Shown here: one piece after another, positions 6,908 to 16,234 of the stretch
Layout: each line of letters begins with the position of its first letter
How positions within the stretch are numbered: the stretch's first letter is position 1
Position numbers and translations under genes: made by a program
Assembly: GCA_947632545.1 (NCBI GenBank)
Contig: CANRPP010000009.1
Location: 1 to 47,157, forward strand
Length of the DNA: 47,157 nt
Reading direction: 5' to 3'
From: an uncultured Bacilli bacterium
Lineage (GTDB): Bacteria > Bacillota_I > Bacilli_A > RF39 > UBA660
Notes under the pieces: model-generated
The model's database searches: none
Seen by the model: only the letters and a program-made list of their open reading frames with translations
Told to the model about the DNA's origin: nothing

Positions 6908-9526
6908 TTATTTGTTATTTATAGCTGCTTGCGCTGCAGCAAGTCTTGCTACTGGAACTCTATATGGTGAGCATGATACGTAACTAAGTCCTATTCTATG
7001 ACAAAAATCAATTGATTTAGGATCTCCACCATGTTCTCCACAAATACCTAATTGTAAATTTTTATTAGTTTGTCTACCAAGTGATGCTCCTACATTAACT
7101 AATTTACCTACTCCTTCTTCATCTATTGATGCAAATGGATCTTTTTCAAATACTTTTTTATCATAATAATCATTTAAAAATTTTGAAGCATCGTCACGTG
7201 AAAAACCATAAGTTAATTGTGTTAAATCATTAGTTCCGAATGAGAAAAATTCTACTTCTTTTGCAATTTTATCGGCAATTACTACCGCTCTTGGTATTTC
7301 TATCATTGTACCAATTTTATATTTTATATTTGAATTATTATTTTTAATTATATTATCTGCAGTTATAGTGATTATATTTTTAACATATTTAAGCTCATTT
7401 AAATCACTAATTAATGGAATCATTATTTCTGGTATTACTTTTATACCTAAATGTTCTACATTAATAGCTGCTTCAATTACTGCACGTGTTTGCATTTCAG
7501 CTATTTCAGGATATGTTATATCAAGTCTACATCCACGATGCCCCATCATTGGATTAAATTCTTTTAATGAATTAATTCTATCTTTTAATTTATCTGTAGT
7601 TATGTTTAAGGAAGATGCAAGTTCTATAATTTCTTTTTCTGTATGTGGTAAGAATTCATGTAATGGTGGATCTAAAAAGCGAATTGTTACTTCATAACCA
7701 TTCATAGTCTTAAATAATTTTTCAAAGTCATTTCTTTGATATGGTAAAATATTATTTAATGCAGATTTTCTTTCTTCTTTAGTTTCAGAACATATCATTT
7801 TTCTAAAATTAAATATTTTTTCTGGTTCAAAAAACATGTGTTCAGTTCTACATAAACCGATACCTTCAGCTCCAAATTTTCTTGCAATTAATGCATCTTT
7901 AGGAGTTTCTGCATTTGCTCTTACACCAAGTGTTCTTACAGCATCTGCCCATGCCATGAATGTTTTAAAGTCACCTGCTATATCAACATCTACAGTTGGT
8001 ATTTTCTCACCATATACATTACCTGTTGTACCATCTAGACTCATATAGTCACCTTCATGGAATATAGTATCAGATATTAGTAACTCTTTTTTAGTTTCAT
8101 TAATTATTATTTCATTACATCCTGATACACAACATGTTCCCATTCCACGTGCAACAACTGCTGCGTGTGAAGTCATTCCTCCTCTTACTGTTAATATACC
8201 ATGTGCAATCGTCATACCTTCTATGTCTTCAGGAGATGTTTCTAATCTTACTAGCAATATATCTTTTTCTCCATTATCAAATGCTTTTTTAGCATCATCA
8301 GCTGTAAAATATATTTTTCCGGTGGCTGCGCCAGGTGAAGCTGGTAAACCATGTGCAATAGGCTTTTTTAAATTTAGAATATTTTTATCAAATGTTGGGT
8401 GAAGTAGTTGTTCTAATTGTTTAGCTTCTACTCTTAATAAAGCTTCTTCTTTTGTTATTTTACCTTCATTTACTAAATCAACAGCAACTTTTACAGCAGC
8501 TTTAGCAGTTCTTTTAGCATTTCTTGTTTGAAGCATAAATAATTTTCCGTTTTCTATAGTGAATTCCATATCTTGCATATCTTTATAATGATTTTCTAAA
8601 ATATCACAAATTCTTTTAAATTCATCAAAACATTCTGGCATTATATCTTTTAAGGTATCAATACTTTTTGGAGTTCTAATACCAGCAACTACATCTTCTC
8701 CTTGAGCATTCATTAAAAATTCACCAAATAGTTGTTTATCACCTGTTGCTGGATTTCTTGTAAAGGCAACACCTGTTCCTGATGTATTACCTTTATTGCC
8801 ATAAACCATTTCTTGTACATTTACTGCTGTCCCCCAACTATCTGGAATTTCATTTAATTTTCGATATGTTTTAGCACGATCATTATTCCAACTTCTAAAT
8901 ACAGCTTTAATTGCTTCAATTAACTGTACTTTAGGATCTTGGGGAAATTCTTCATTTGCATGTTTATAGTATTGTTTTTTATAAATTTCTACTATTTCTT
9001 TTAAGTCTTCTGCAGTAAGTTCTGTATCATTTTCTATATGTTTTTGTTCTTTTATTTTATCAAATAGTCTTTCAAAATCACTTTTAGGAAATTCCATAAC
9101 AACATCTGAAAACATTTGAATAAATCTACGATAAGAATCATATACAAATCTTGGATTATTAGTTACTTGTGAAAATCCTTCTGCTACAACATCATTCATA
9201 CCTAAATTTAGGACTGTATCCATCATACCAGGCATTGATGCTCGAGCACCACTTCTTACAGAAACTAATAATGGATTAGTTTTATCACCTAATTTTTTAC
9301 CTGTAATTTTTTCTAATTCAGTGATTTTTTTTAATATTTGTTCAATAATCTCATTATTTAATTCTTTATTATCTTCATAATATTTACGACATGCATCAGT
9401 TGTAACAGTAAAACCTCTAGGAACAGGTAGTGAAAGATTTGTCATTTCGGCTAAATTTGCACCTTTTCCTCCTAGAGTTTCTCTCATATTTTTATTACCT
9501 TCTGTAAAAGCATACACGTATTTCAC
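6908..9526 (-). CDS. ppdK: Pyruvate, phosphate dikinase
   Basis: 872 residues, full length. It interconverts pyruvate + ATP + Pi with PEP + AMP + PPi. The N-terminal ATP-grasp domain starts with GGKGANLAEM. The phosphohistidine swivel domain contains GGMTSHAAVVARGMG with the catalytic His. The C-terminal PEP/pyruvate barrel includes GLCRTEHMFF, MMGHRGCRL and GICGEHGGDP. The start is GTG: AGGAG sits 8 nt upstream, and the only nearby ATG is closed at once by a stop. In anaerobic Bacillota this enzyme often serves PPi-linked glycolysis. It lies 46 nt downstream of tdk. Confidence 0.98.
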   Translation of the reverse strand: MKYVYAFTEGNKNMRETLGGKGANLAEMTNLSLPVPRGFTVTTDACRKYYEDNKELNNEIIEQILKKITELEKITGKKLGDKTNPLLVSVRSGARASMPGMMDTVLNLGMNDVVAEGFSQVTNNPRFVYDSYRRFIQMFSDVVMEFPKSDFERLFDKIKEQKHIENDTELTAEDLKEIVEIYKKQYYKHANEEFPQDPKVQLIEAIKAVFRSWNNDRAKTYRKLNEIPDSWGTAVNVQEMVYGNKGNTSGTGVAFTRNPATGDKQLFGEFLMNAQGEDVVAGIRTPKSIDTLKDIMPECFDEFKRICDILENHYKDMQDMEFTIENGKLFMLQTRNAKRTAKAAVKVAVDLVNEGKITKEEALLRVEAKQLEQLLHPTFDKNILNLKKPIAHGLPASPGAATGKIYFTADDAKKAFDNGEKDILLVRLETSPEDIEGMTIAHGILTVRGGMTSHAAVVARGMGTCCVSGCNEIIINETKKELLISDTIFHEGDYMSLDGTTGNVYGEKIPTVDVDIAGDFKTFMAWADAVRTLGVRANAETPKDALIARKFGAEGIGLCRTEHMFFEPEKIFNFRKMICSETKEERKSALNNILPYQRNDFEKLFKTMNGYEVTIRFLDPPLHEFLPHTEKEIIELASSLNITTDKLKDRINSLKEFNPMMGHRGCRLDITYPEIAEMQTRAVIEAAINVEHLGIKVIPEIMIPLISDLNELKYVKNIITITADNIIKNNNSNIKYKIGTMIEIPRAVVIADKIAKEVEFFSFGTNDLTQLTYGFSRDDASKFLNDYYDKKVFEKDPFASIDEEGVGKLVNVGASLGRQTNKNLQLGICGEHGGDPKSIDFCHRIGLSYVSCSPYRVPVARLAAAQAAINNK

Positions 9527-9572
9527 ACAACCATCTCCTATTTTATTCTTTATATTATTGTAACATACATAC

Positions 9573-10178
9573 CTAATTATTCATAGAGTCTTTTATTTTT
9601 TTATATTTATTTAATTTATTATAATAGCATTTTGGACAAAGACTATCATAAGTTACTTCATTTTCACCATCTATGGCTACTTGTCCACCTGTAAAAGCAA
9701 TTTTTCCATTTACTCTTCTCACATTATATGTTGCTTTATTACCACAACTACATATTGTCTTTAACTCTTCAATTGTATGAGCAATTTCTAATAGTCTTTT
9801 TGAACCTACAAATCCATTAGTTTGAAAATCTGTTCTTAATCCATAGCAAATTACAGGTATATCATAATTTACAACTATTTGCATTAATTCATCTACTTGA
9901 TTTGATTTTAGAAATTGTGCTTCGTCTACAAATATACATGATATGTTATCTAATTTATCTTTAAGTATATTATATACATTTTCATTACTTTTTATAAGAT
10001 GATCAATTTTTCTTTTTAATCCAATTCTAGATACTATATATTTACCACCTTTAGTATCAATTTCTGGTTTTAACACTAATACTTTCATACCTTTTTGTTC
10101 ATAATTAAAAGCTGATTGTAACAATATTGCAGTTTTTCCTGAATTCATTGCACCATATTTAAAATATAACTTTGCCAT
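9573..10178 (-). CDS. tdk: Thymidine kinase
   Basis: 201 residues, type II thymidine kinase. It phosphorylates thymidine with ATP for dTMP salvage. Visible: P-loop GAMNSGKTAILL at residues 9-20, Walker B-like FVDEAQFL, the lasso and substrate segment TGGQVAIDGENEVTYDSLC, and the structural zinc cysteines CSC and CPKC. SD is GGAGG 5 nt before the ATG. It follows the terminator of the surface-protein gene at 10196-10220 and appears to head the tdk-ppdK-pfkB-smr cluster. Confidence 0.96.
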   Translation of the reverse strand: MAKLYFKYGAMNSGKTAILLQSAFNYEQKGMKVLVLKPEIDTKGGKYIVSRIGLKRKIDHLIKSNENVYNILKDKLDNISCIFVDEAQFLKSNQVDELMQIVVNYDIPVICYGLRTDFQTNGFVGSKRLLEIAHTIEELKTICSCGNKATYNVRRVNGKIAFTGGQVAIDGENEVTYDSLCPKCYYNKLNKYKKIKDSMNN

Positions 10179-10195
10179 AATACCTCCTACCTTAA

Positions 10196-10220
10196 AGAAA
10201 ATACAGCATTTGCTGTATTT
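10196..10220 (-). terminator. Terminator of the surface-protein gene at 10226
   Basis: Perfect 10-bp stem AAATACAGCA/TGCTGTATTT with a 2-nt loop, followed by TCTTT, 5 nt after the stop codon. Confidence 0.8.
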
Positions 10221-10225
10221 AATTT

Positions 10226-11842
10226 TTATAATATTTCTATTTCTTCAATTTTATTTTTATTTTTATTAACTACCTTTGCAGAAAATATCAGTGCAAATGC
10301 TATAATTAAAATACTCGCTAGAATTATACCATATGATTTATTAGTCTTTTGGAATTTTATACTATTTCCAGTAGTAAGTAGTGAATCCTTTATTTTTGAA
10401 CTTGTCATTATATATTTTGATGTATGTGAAATATTAAATTCATAATATCCATCTTTAGTTTCAGTAATACCTTTTTGGATTAATTCAAATTTATTTTTTA
10501 TTTCATCAAAATAATATACATAAATATTAGTAGTTCCTACAGATTCTTTTAAGGCTTGACTAGTTCTTAATCTAACTTTTGCTTTAGCAGGTAAATCTTT
10601 ATTTGAAGCAAATGTTAATACAGTACCATTATTAATTAATTTACCTATTACTTTATCATCAATTACTCTATCATAATTCATTGATACATTAATATCTTTA
10701 ATTAAATTAATATTTTTTCCTTTAAATACGTATTGAACATCTTTATAGTTAATTAATAATTCTTTATTAGAACCTTTTATTGAATTAAATATATCAGAAC
10801 TAATAATTGAATTACTATCAGCATTTATTATTATTTTAGCATTATTAGTAGCATCATATACTTGACTTAAAATTGAATTACCATAATCTTCATTATTAAA
10901 ACTTACTTGTTTTCTTTCTGTGTTTTCTAATATTGTTAGTTTAGTATTAAAATCAAAATAAGTATTTGGATTTACTCCTGATGGATTATTAACATACATT
11001 TTTGTACCTTCATTGGTTGTTAAATATGCAACTGTTAAATTATATTCACCAGGTAATGTATTTGTTGGAATAATGAAATATGGCATCTCACTTATTTCTT
11101 TAACATAAGCAGTAAATGACTCACTACTATCAACTTTATTAAATATTAACTTCATATCAGTTAAATTTATATCTGCTTTATAATTTAAATATACTTTATC
11201 ATTAGTTTTTGCAGAAGTAGTTTTAAGTGAAATACTGTTTAATTTAGCTTTTTCTTTTACTTTAATATTTCCTTCATATTCAGTTAATTGTTGTGTTAAA
11301 TCAGTTACATCAGAATCATAGTATACTGTAAAAGTTGTTCCATTACTATTAAGACCAACTAACATAATTTCTTTAATACTATAATCTCCCGTAATAGCAT
11401 CATTAGGTACTATAAAATAAGCGCCATTTTTATCATAAATTATATCAACAGTAAACATTTCATTACTTGAATTTCTAAATGTTACAGAAGTATTAGCAAC
11501 TTTAGCACCAGTAAATTTAATATCTACATTTACTTTATCACCAGCTTCTGCTTCAGGATTTGTGATTTTAAAATTATTTAATATCAAAAAATTGTCAGAA
11601 GGTACTGATATATCTCCAGTAATAGTTGTTTCAGACGCATCTGAATTTGTTGCATTTGAATTTGTAGCATTAGAAGTAGTTGCGTATGAACTAGACATAT
11701 CTGATGATGACGCACTAAAACTTGTTAAGTTATTAAGTGAAGTTGTAATATAACTACCTATATTATCAATGAAACTTCCAAAAATAACTCCTATTACTAT
11801 TAAAACTACTGGATAAATTAATTTTTTACATACTTTTTTCAC
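10226..11842 (-). CDS. Ser/Thr-rich surface protein with N- and C-terminal membrane segments
   Basis: 538 residues, no exact family recognised. An N-terminal signal or anchor (about 8-26, LIYPVVLIVIGVIFGSF) is followed by a Ser/Thr/Asn-rich low-complexity stalk with short repeats (ATTSNATNSNATNSDAS). Several beta-rich Ig-like segments of similar layout come next (NFKITNPEAEAGDKVNVDIKF and SISLKTTSAKTNDKVYLNYK, each leading to a YFI(V/I)P strand). A C-terminal helix (about 504-524) and a short basic/acidic tail close it. There is no LPXTG motif, so it is held by the C-terminal helix. The start is GTG, with a weak SD (AGG, 8 nt). It has its own promoter and terminator, between sigE and tdk. Confidence 0.75.
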   Translation of the reverse strand: MKKVCKKLIYPVVLIVIGVIFGSFIDNIGSYITTSLNNLTSFSASSSDMSSSYATTSNATNSNATNSDASETTITGDISVPSDNFLILNNFKITNPEAEAGDKVNVDIKFTGAKVANTSVTFRNSSNEMFTVDIIYDKNGAYFIVPNDAITGDYSIKEIMLVGLNSNGTTFTVYYDSDVTDLTQQLTEYEGNIKVKEKAKLNSISLKTTSAKTNDKVYLNYKADINLTDMKLIFNKVDSSESFTAYVKEISEMPYFIIPTNTLPGEYNLTVAYLTTNEGTKMYVNNPSGVNPNTYFDFNTKLTILENTERKQVSFNNEDYGNSILSQVYDATNNAKIIINADSNSIISSDIFNSIKGSNKELLINYKDVQYVFKGKNINLIKDINVSMNYDRVIDDKVIGKLINNGTVLTFASNKDLPAKAKVRLRTSQALKESVGTTNIYVYYFDEIKNKFELIQKGITETKDGYYEFNISHTSKYIMTSSKIKDSLLTTGNSIKFQKTNKSYGIILASILIIAFALIFSAKVVNKNKNKIEEIEIL

Positions 11843-11875
11843 TTCACAAACCTACTCTCTATATTATCTAAAGAT

Positions 11876-11904
11876 AGTATATCACTATTATTTTTTATTG
11901 TAAA
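11876..11904 (-). promoter_or_regulatory. Promoter of the surface-protein gene at 11842
   Basis: -35 TTTACA (11899-11904), 17-bp spacer, -10 TATACT (11876-11881), 33 nt before the GTG start. Confidence 0.7.
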
Positions 11905-11970
11905 GATTAATAGAAAAAAATACTAATTTTTTTTAATTTTAATAATTAAAATCCTTATATTTAAAGGCTT

Positions 11971-12660
11971 TTAATAATTAACTAAAGCCTTTAATCTTTT
12001 TATAACTTTCTTTTCAATTCTAGATATATAGGACTGTGAAATTCCTAATTTTTCAGCAACTTCTTTTTGGGTTAATTCTTTTTTACCTAGAAGCCCATAT
12101 CTTAATATAATTATATCTCTATCTCTAGGATTTAATCTCATTACTTCATTAATCATAGCTTTTTTATCATTTTCTTCTTCAATACCTTTAGTTACTATAT
12201 CTTTATCTGTTCCTATTACATCTTCTAGATGTAGTTCATTACCTTCACTATCATATGAAAGTGATGCTTCAATACTAACTTCTGTTTTTAATTTTTTAGT
12301 TTTTCTTAAGTACATTAATATTTCATTATCAATACAACGTGATGCATATGTTGCTAATTTTATATTTTTACTTCTAGAAAAAGTATTTATACCTTTTATC
12401 AAACCTATTGTACCAATTGATACTAAATCTTCTAAATCAACATTTGTATTTTCATATTTTTTTGCTAAAAAGACAACCAATCTTAAATTATGCTCTATCA
12501 AAATATCTTTTGCTTTTAAATCTCCATCTTCCATAAGTGCTAAATAAAAATCTTCTTTTTCTCTTGATAAAGGCTCTGGTAATATATCAGTTGCACCTAC
12601 ATAAAAAATATTACTTACTTTTTTAAATAACTTTTTAAATAACTCTACTATTCTTAACAT
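11971..12660 (-). CDS. sigE: Sporulation sigma factor SigE (pro-sigma-E)
   Basis: 229 residues, the right length. The amphipathic N-terminal pro-sequence (1 to about 20) ends near NIFYVGA, matching the EVYYIGG region cut by SpoIIGA in Bacillus. Region 2 contains NLRLVVFLAKKYENT and DLEDLVSIGTIGLIKG, then KLATYASRCIDNEILMYLR. Region 4 ends with the helix-turn-helix LTQKEVAEKLGISQSYISR. In sporulating Bacillota it drives early mother-cell transcription. It overlaps spoIIGA by 7 nt and has SD AAGGAGG. sigG, often next in Bacillus, is absent; a surface-protein gene follows instead. Confidence 0.96.
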   Translation of the reverse strand: MLRIVELFKKLFKKVSNIFYVGATDILPEPLSREKEDFYLALMEDGDLKAKDILIEHNLRLVVFLAKKYENTNVDLEDLVSIGTIGLIKGINTFSRSKNIKLATYASRCIDNEILMYLRKTKKLKTEVSIEASLSYDSEGNELHLEDVIGTDKDIVTKGIEEENDKKAMINEVMRLNPRDRDIIILRYGLLGKKELTQKEVAEKLGISQSYISRIEKKVIKRLKALVNY

Positions 12661-13430
12661 AACTCCTCCTTAAATTTATTTGGTAATATGCAATCACTAT
12701 CATTTAGTTTTAATTTCTTATTAATTTTTCCTATTAAACAATTATTAAATTCAATATTGTTTATTATAACTTTATCTGGTTTTATACATCTTATAATACC
12801 AGTTGATGTTATAGTCTCATATGGAACTAAAATACTTTTTTCTATATCAATATTTATCTTATTATTACTAATTATAATAACAGGTCTATTTTTATATGGA
12901 TCTTTTAAAGTATTCCCTGTATCTAAATAACCTGTTAGAGAGTATTTATTATTCTTTATATAAATATCAATTATATATGTATTTTGATTTATACTTTTTA
13001 ATTCTTTTTTCTCCTTTATATAAAAATATATTATTATAGGACTTATTATCATCATAACTATTAAATTAATACTTAATCCATTTGAAAAGAATACTATTCC
13101 TTTATTTTTATATGAAAAAGTATCATTAATTAAATACATAACACCTCCTAAAAAGATACTTAATATATAAAAATAAAGATATGTTTTTTTAAAATTATTT
13201 AATCCAAAAGCTATTAATATCATAATAATACTAATTATAAGTTTTAATATAAAGAGTGAGATACTATTTATTTTAATAAATAAAAATAAAATACTTATAC
13301 TTCCAAAGACACTACTAATAATTAATCTATATAATTTAGCTCTTTTTTTTAAAAATATATTTACTCCAAATAATAGGATAAAATCAAAGAAAAAGTTAAT
13401 AAATAAAACTAAATCTAGGTATATTTTCAT
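12654..13430 (-). CDS. spoIIGA: Sigma-E processing peptidase SpoIIGA
   Basis: 258 residues from the ATG at 13430, chosen because GGTGAT lies 5 nt upstream; the in-frame ATG four codons earlier lacks an SD. The N-terminal half has five hydrophobic segments typical of the membrane domain. The C-terminal half carries the aspartic-protease motif GYLDTGN (Asp near residue 170) and PVIII strands. It would be activated by the forespore SpoIIR signal and release active sigma-E. It overlaps sigE by 7 nt, the classical pair. The promoter is not clear: TATAGT is just upstream, directly behind the preceding terminator. Confidence 0.93.
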   Translation of the reverse strand: MKIYLDLVLFINFFFDFILLFGVNIFLKKRAKLYRLIISSVFGSISILFLFIKINSISLFILKLIISIIMILIAFGLNNFKKTYLYFYILSIFLGGVMYLINDTFSYKNKGIVFFSNGLSINLIVMMIISPIIIYFYIKEKKELKSINQNTYIIDIYIKNNKYSLTGYLDTGNTLKDPYKNRPVIIISNNKINIDIEKSILVPYETITSTGIIRCIKPDKVIINNIEFNNCLIGKINKKLKLNDSDCILPNKFKEELC

Positions 13431-13457
13431 TGGTATCACCATAATTACTATAGCAAT

Positions 13458-13484
13458 AAAAAAACGACTTAATTGTCGTTTTTT
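13458..13484 (-). terminator. Terminator of the yitT-MBL-membrane protein operon
   Basis: 10-bp stem AAAAAACGAC/GTCGTTTTTT with a 6-nt loop and a T-run, 10 nt after the stop codon of the gene at 13494. It separates that operon from spoIIGA-sigE. Confidence 0.9.
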
Positions 13485-13493
13485 ACTACTTAA

Positions 13494-13808
13494 TTATATT
13501 TTTTTCTTTTTAAAGAAAATCTTACATATATATGATAAAAATATAATCATTATAACTACATAAGCCCAGCTTAAAATAGTTTGAATTACTCCTGATGAAT
13601 ACTTATCTATTATTCCTAATATACCTGTTGGAATATATTTATCAATTAATGCAGAAACATCAGGTAAAGGTAGATTATTTTTAATAAATGTAAGTATTCT
13701 AAGTATCATATCAAATATCGCAACGAAAAATACAAATGATGAAAATCTTTTAAAAAACATAATTACTAATACAAGTAAAATAATAAAAATTACTAAATCA
13801 ATATACAT
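13494..13808 (-). CDS. Small integral membrane protein, 104 aa
   Basis: No family recognised beyond topology. There are hydrophobic segments at about 4-18, 25-42 and 78-97, and an amphipathic middle with Pro/Gly (NNLPLPDVSALIDKYIPTG). The C-terminus is strongly basic (FFKKKKI), suggesting a cytoplasmic tail. It follows the metallo-hydrolase gene by 11 nt with SD AGAGGTGAT, and is the last gene before a strong terminator. The position directly upstream of spoIIGA may be coincidental. Confidence 0.75.
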   Translation of the reverse strand: MYIDLVIFIILLVLVIMFFKRFSSFVFFVAIFDMILRILTFIKNNLPLPDVSALIDKYIPTGILGIIDKYSSGVIQTILSWAYVVIMIIFLSYICKIFFKKKKI

Positions 13809-13819
13809 ATTATCACCTC

Positions 13820-14344
13820 TTATTTAAAATATGGATTATTTTTTTTCTCATAACCTAGAGTAGTTTTTTCTCCATGACCATTATATAATGTTATACTATC
13901 ATCATACTTTTTAATTATTTCAATACTTTTATTCATAGCAGCAAGATCACCTGTAGGTAAATCGCATCTACCAATACTTTCTTTAAATATAAAGTCTCCT
14001 ACAAACATTGAATTTATTTCTTTAAAGTAAAATGTAACCGAGTCAGCAGAATGTCCTGGCGTGTATATACATTCAAAAGTAAAATCACCTATTTCATATT
14101 CTTTTTCTAGTGTATTACTCTTTTTAAAAATTTTAACACTTTTTTTGGCTAAAAAATTTCTTAATGCACCCACATGATCAAAATGGGAATGTGTAATTAA
14201 TACACCTAATACTTTATTATCACCAATAGCATCTTTTATTTTTGGATAATCTGCACCTGGATCTATTACTAAACATTTATTATTTTTTATTAATACATAA
14301 CAATTTTCTTCTAGTGTTCCTGTAATTATTGTTTTAACTTCCAT
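13820..14344 (-). CDS. Metallo-beta-lactamase-fold hydrolase (glyoxalase II-like)
   Basis: 174 residues. The zinc-binding motif is THSHFDHVGAL near residue 50. Further ligands are in TPGHSADSVTFY, FVGDFIF and NGHGEKTT, and the ending KKNNPYF matches YqgX/GloB-like proteins (NPY/F). Family members hydrolyse thioesters or related substrates in the cytosol. It is somewhat shorter than the usual 200-210 residues but keeps every visible metal ligand. It lies between a YitT-type gene and a small membrane protein gene in one operon; SD AAGGAAGGA. Confidence 0.9.
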   Translation of the reverse strand: MEVKTIITGTLEENCYVLIKNNKCLVIDPGADYPKIKDAIGDNKVLGVLITHSHFDHVGALRNFLAKKSVKIFKKSNTLEKEYEIGDFTFECIYTPGHSADSVTFYFKEINSMFVGDFIFKESIGRCDLPTGDLAAMNKSIEIIKKYDDSITLYNGHGEKTTLGYEKKNNPYFK

Positions 14345-14373
14345 TATATCCTTCCTTACTATTAATTATTAAT

Positions 14374-15270
14374 TTATTTTACTTTTTTTGATAAACGTTT
14401 TCTTATAAACTTTCTTGGTCTTTTATTTGATTTAATGTGATTACCAATTATTTCTGATACATCTGAAATAGATATAAAACTACTTTCATCCATCTCATTA
14501 CATATCTTTTTTAACTCAAATACTTCCATTCTAGTTAGAACGCAATATAAAACTTCTTTTTCTCCACTTATTAAGCCATTACCTCTTATTTTAGTAACTG
14601 TTCTACCTAATCTTTTAAATATTTCATCTGCCATATCAGTACCTTTTTCTGTAATAATTAAAGCAGATTTAGTTTGATCTATTCCTTCAGATACAAAATC
14701 AATTACTTTAAATGTTATAAAATATGTAAGTAATGAATAAAGCGCTCTATCAATACCAAAAATTAAGCCTGCTACTAAATAAATTATTAAATTGAATGCT
14801 AATACTACTTGCCCTACTGAAATAGAAAATTTTTTACTAATTACTAGCGCTACTGATTCCGTTCCATCAATGCATCCCCCAAAATGAATAATTAAACCTA
14901 CTCCAACTCCTAATAATGCTCCTCCATATACAGTTGCAAGTAAAATTTGTTCTGTAACACTTTCAAAATATGAAAAATATGATAGTGAAAGTGAAAATAA
15001 AATCATAGAGTATACTGTTCTTATTAAAAAACTTTTTCCCATATTTTTATATCCAATATAAATAAGAGGAATATTTAGTACTAATACTAAAATTCCTAAT
15101 GGAATACTAGTTAATTTAGAAATAATAATTGATATACCTGTTATACCACCATCTAATATTGTATTAGGAATTAAAAATGTTTCTAGAGAATAAGCTGCTA
15201 GTACTGAACCTATTGTTAACATTATAAATGATATTAAAGCTTTATATTTTTTTAATTTTAGTTTCTCCAT
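14374..15270 (-). CDS. YitT-family membrane protein (DUF2179 C-terminus)
   Basis: 298 residues from the ATG at 15270, chosen because AAGGA lies 5 nt upstream; the in-frame upstream extension has no SD and an atypical sequence. The N-terminal two-thirds have five or six membrane helices with the family's characteristic glycines (TFLIPNTILDGGITGISII, HFGGCIDGTESVALV). The C-terminal soluble domain (from about 215) has the DUF2179 pattern GTDMADEIFKRLGRTVTKI and GEKEVLYCVLTR. Function is unknown; transport or regulation has been proposed for relatives. First gene of a three-gene operon. Confidence 0.9.
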   Translation of the reverse strand: MEKLKLKKYKALISFIMLTIGSVLAAYSLETFLIPNTILDGGITGISIIISKLTSIPLGILVLVLNIPLIYIGYKNMGKSFLIRTVYSMILFSLSLSYFSYFESVTEQILLATVYGGALLGVGVGLIIHFGGCIDGTESVALVISKKFSISVGQVVLAFNLIIYLVAGLIFGIDRALYSLLTYFITFKVIDFVSEGIDQTKSALIITEKGTDMADEIFKRLGRTVTKIRGNGLISGEKEVLYCVLTRMEVFELKKICNEMDESSFISISDVSEIIGNHIKSNKRPRKFIRKRLSKKVK

Positions 15271-15298
15271 TTTTATCCTTCTTCCTCTCCCTATTATA

Positions 15299-15327
15299 AA
15301 TATAAAATATTTTTTAATTTGTTGCAA
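15299..15327 (-). promoter_or_regulatory. Promoter of the yitT operon
   Basis: -35 TTGCAA (15322-15327), 17-bp spacer, -10 TATATT (15299-15304), immediately after the preceding terminator. Confidence 0.55.
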
Positions 15328-15330
15328 GAA

Positions 15331-15358
15331 AAAAAGAAAAACTATTATTTTTCTTTTT
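15331..15358 (-). terminator. Terminator of the orphan gene at 15396
   Basis: 11-bp stem AAAAAGAAAAA/TTTTTCTTTTT with a 6-nt loop; the right arm itself supplies the T-run. Confidence 0.75.
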
Positions 15359-15395
15359 ATTATATAGATAAATTTATGTAAAATATTATGTAAAA

Positions 15396-16040
15396 TTACT
15401 TTTTCTTTTTATAATTTTTAATATTATAATTAATACCATTTAATTTAGTATATGATTCAATAGTATCCATAGCTTTTAAAACTTCTTCATAGTTTTTACC
15501 ACCATAATAGTATATTGTACTATCTTTTGTAAAAATCATTCTTACACATATAGCTTTATCATTAGCGTAGTCTTCAAAATCCATAAAACTTGGATTATCT
15601 AATTCTCCTCTATATTCAATGAAAACATCTGATTTTCCAATAGATTTTTCTATACTTTCAAATACTGAAGTTAATCCATTACTAAAATCTAGTAAGTTTT
15701 CATTATTATCTAGTACATTAATTTCTACTAAATTATTATCTTCATCACAAATTTTTATATTTCGTTCATTATATGTACAATTTAACTCTTTCTCAATTAA
15801 ATTAAAATATTCTTTACTATTATTGTATCTTAAATTTTTATTATTATCATCTAATTCTTCATAAAACTTTATATCTTCTGCATATAAATTTTCATCATAA
15901 CTATATTTTTGCAATAATTTATATGAAACTAGTATTTTATTAATTAAAGCTTCTTTATTCTCTTTACTTTCATTTAATAATTTTTCTAATAAAGATATAC
16001 GTGTTTTGATAGTATTTATTATTTCATAATTTTTTTTCAT
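15396..16040 (-). CDS. Orphan protein, 214 aa
   Basis: No family recognised. The first 75 residues are helical and charged (coiled-coil-like, KTRISLLEKLLNESKENKE). The C-terminal half looks alpha/beta (SDVFIEYRGELDNPSFM, AICVRMIFTKDSTIYYYGG). No membrane segment or signal. The start at 16040 fits GAGGTG 6 nt upstream; a GTG three codons earlier would sit on the SD itself. It has its own promoter (16068-16096) and terminator, so it is a single-gene unit. Confidence 0.75.
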   Translation of the reverse strand: MKKNYEIINTIKTRISLLEKLLNESKENKEALINKILVSYKLLQKYSYDENLYAEDIKFYEELDDNNKNLRYNNSKEYFNLIEKELNCTYNERNIKICDEDNNLVEINVLDNNENLLDFSNGLTSVFESIEKSIGKSDVFIEYRGELDNPSFMDFEDYANDKAICVRMIFTKDSTIYYYGGKNYEEVLKAMDTIESYTKLNGINYNIKNYKKKK

Positions 16041-16067
16041 ATATTTCACCTCTTTTTACTTCGTCAT

Positions 16068-16096
16068 ATTATACTATTTTATAGTTAATTTGTCAA
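16068..16096 (-). promoter_or_regulatory. Promoter of the orphan gene at 16040
   Basis: -35 TTGACA (16091-16096), 17-bp spacer, -10 TATAAT (16068-16073). The -35 abuts the tRNA-Glu terminator. Confidence 0.75.
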
Positions 16097-16122
16097 TATA
16101 AAAACTAGATATAACATCTAGT
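16097..16122 (-). terminator. Terminator of tRNA-Glu
   Basis: Stem ACTAGAT/ATCTAGT with a 5-nt loop followed by TTTTTATA, 9 nt after the tRNA 3' end. Confidence 0.8.
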
Positions 16123-16131
16123 AATTTTTAA

Positions 16132-16208
16132 TGGTAGCCTGTACGGAATTCGAATCCGTGAATGCTGCCTTGAGAGGGCAGTGTGTTAAGCCACTTCACC
16201 AACAGGCC
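16132..16208 (-). tRNA. tRNA-Glu (anticodon CUC)
   Basis: Anticodon stem CTGCC/GGCAG around loop CTCTCAA gives CTC, reading GAG. The body GGCCTGTTGGTGAAGTGG and T-arm CACGGATTCGAATTCCGT fit tRNA-Glu. CCA is encoded. Pair 1-72 is G-U. Confidence 0.93.
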
Positions 16209-16234
16209 AAATATTTATGTCAAATGACTTAATA

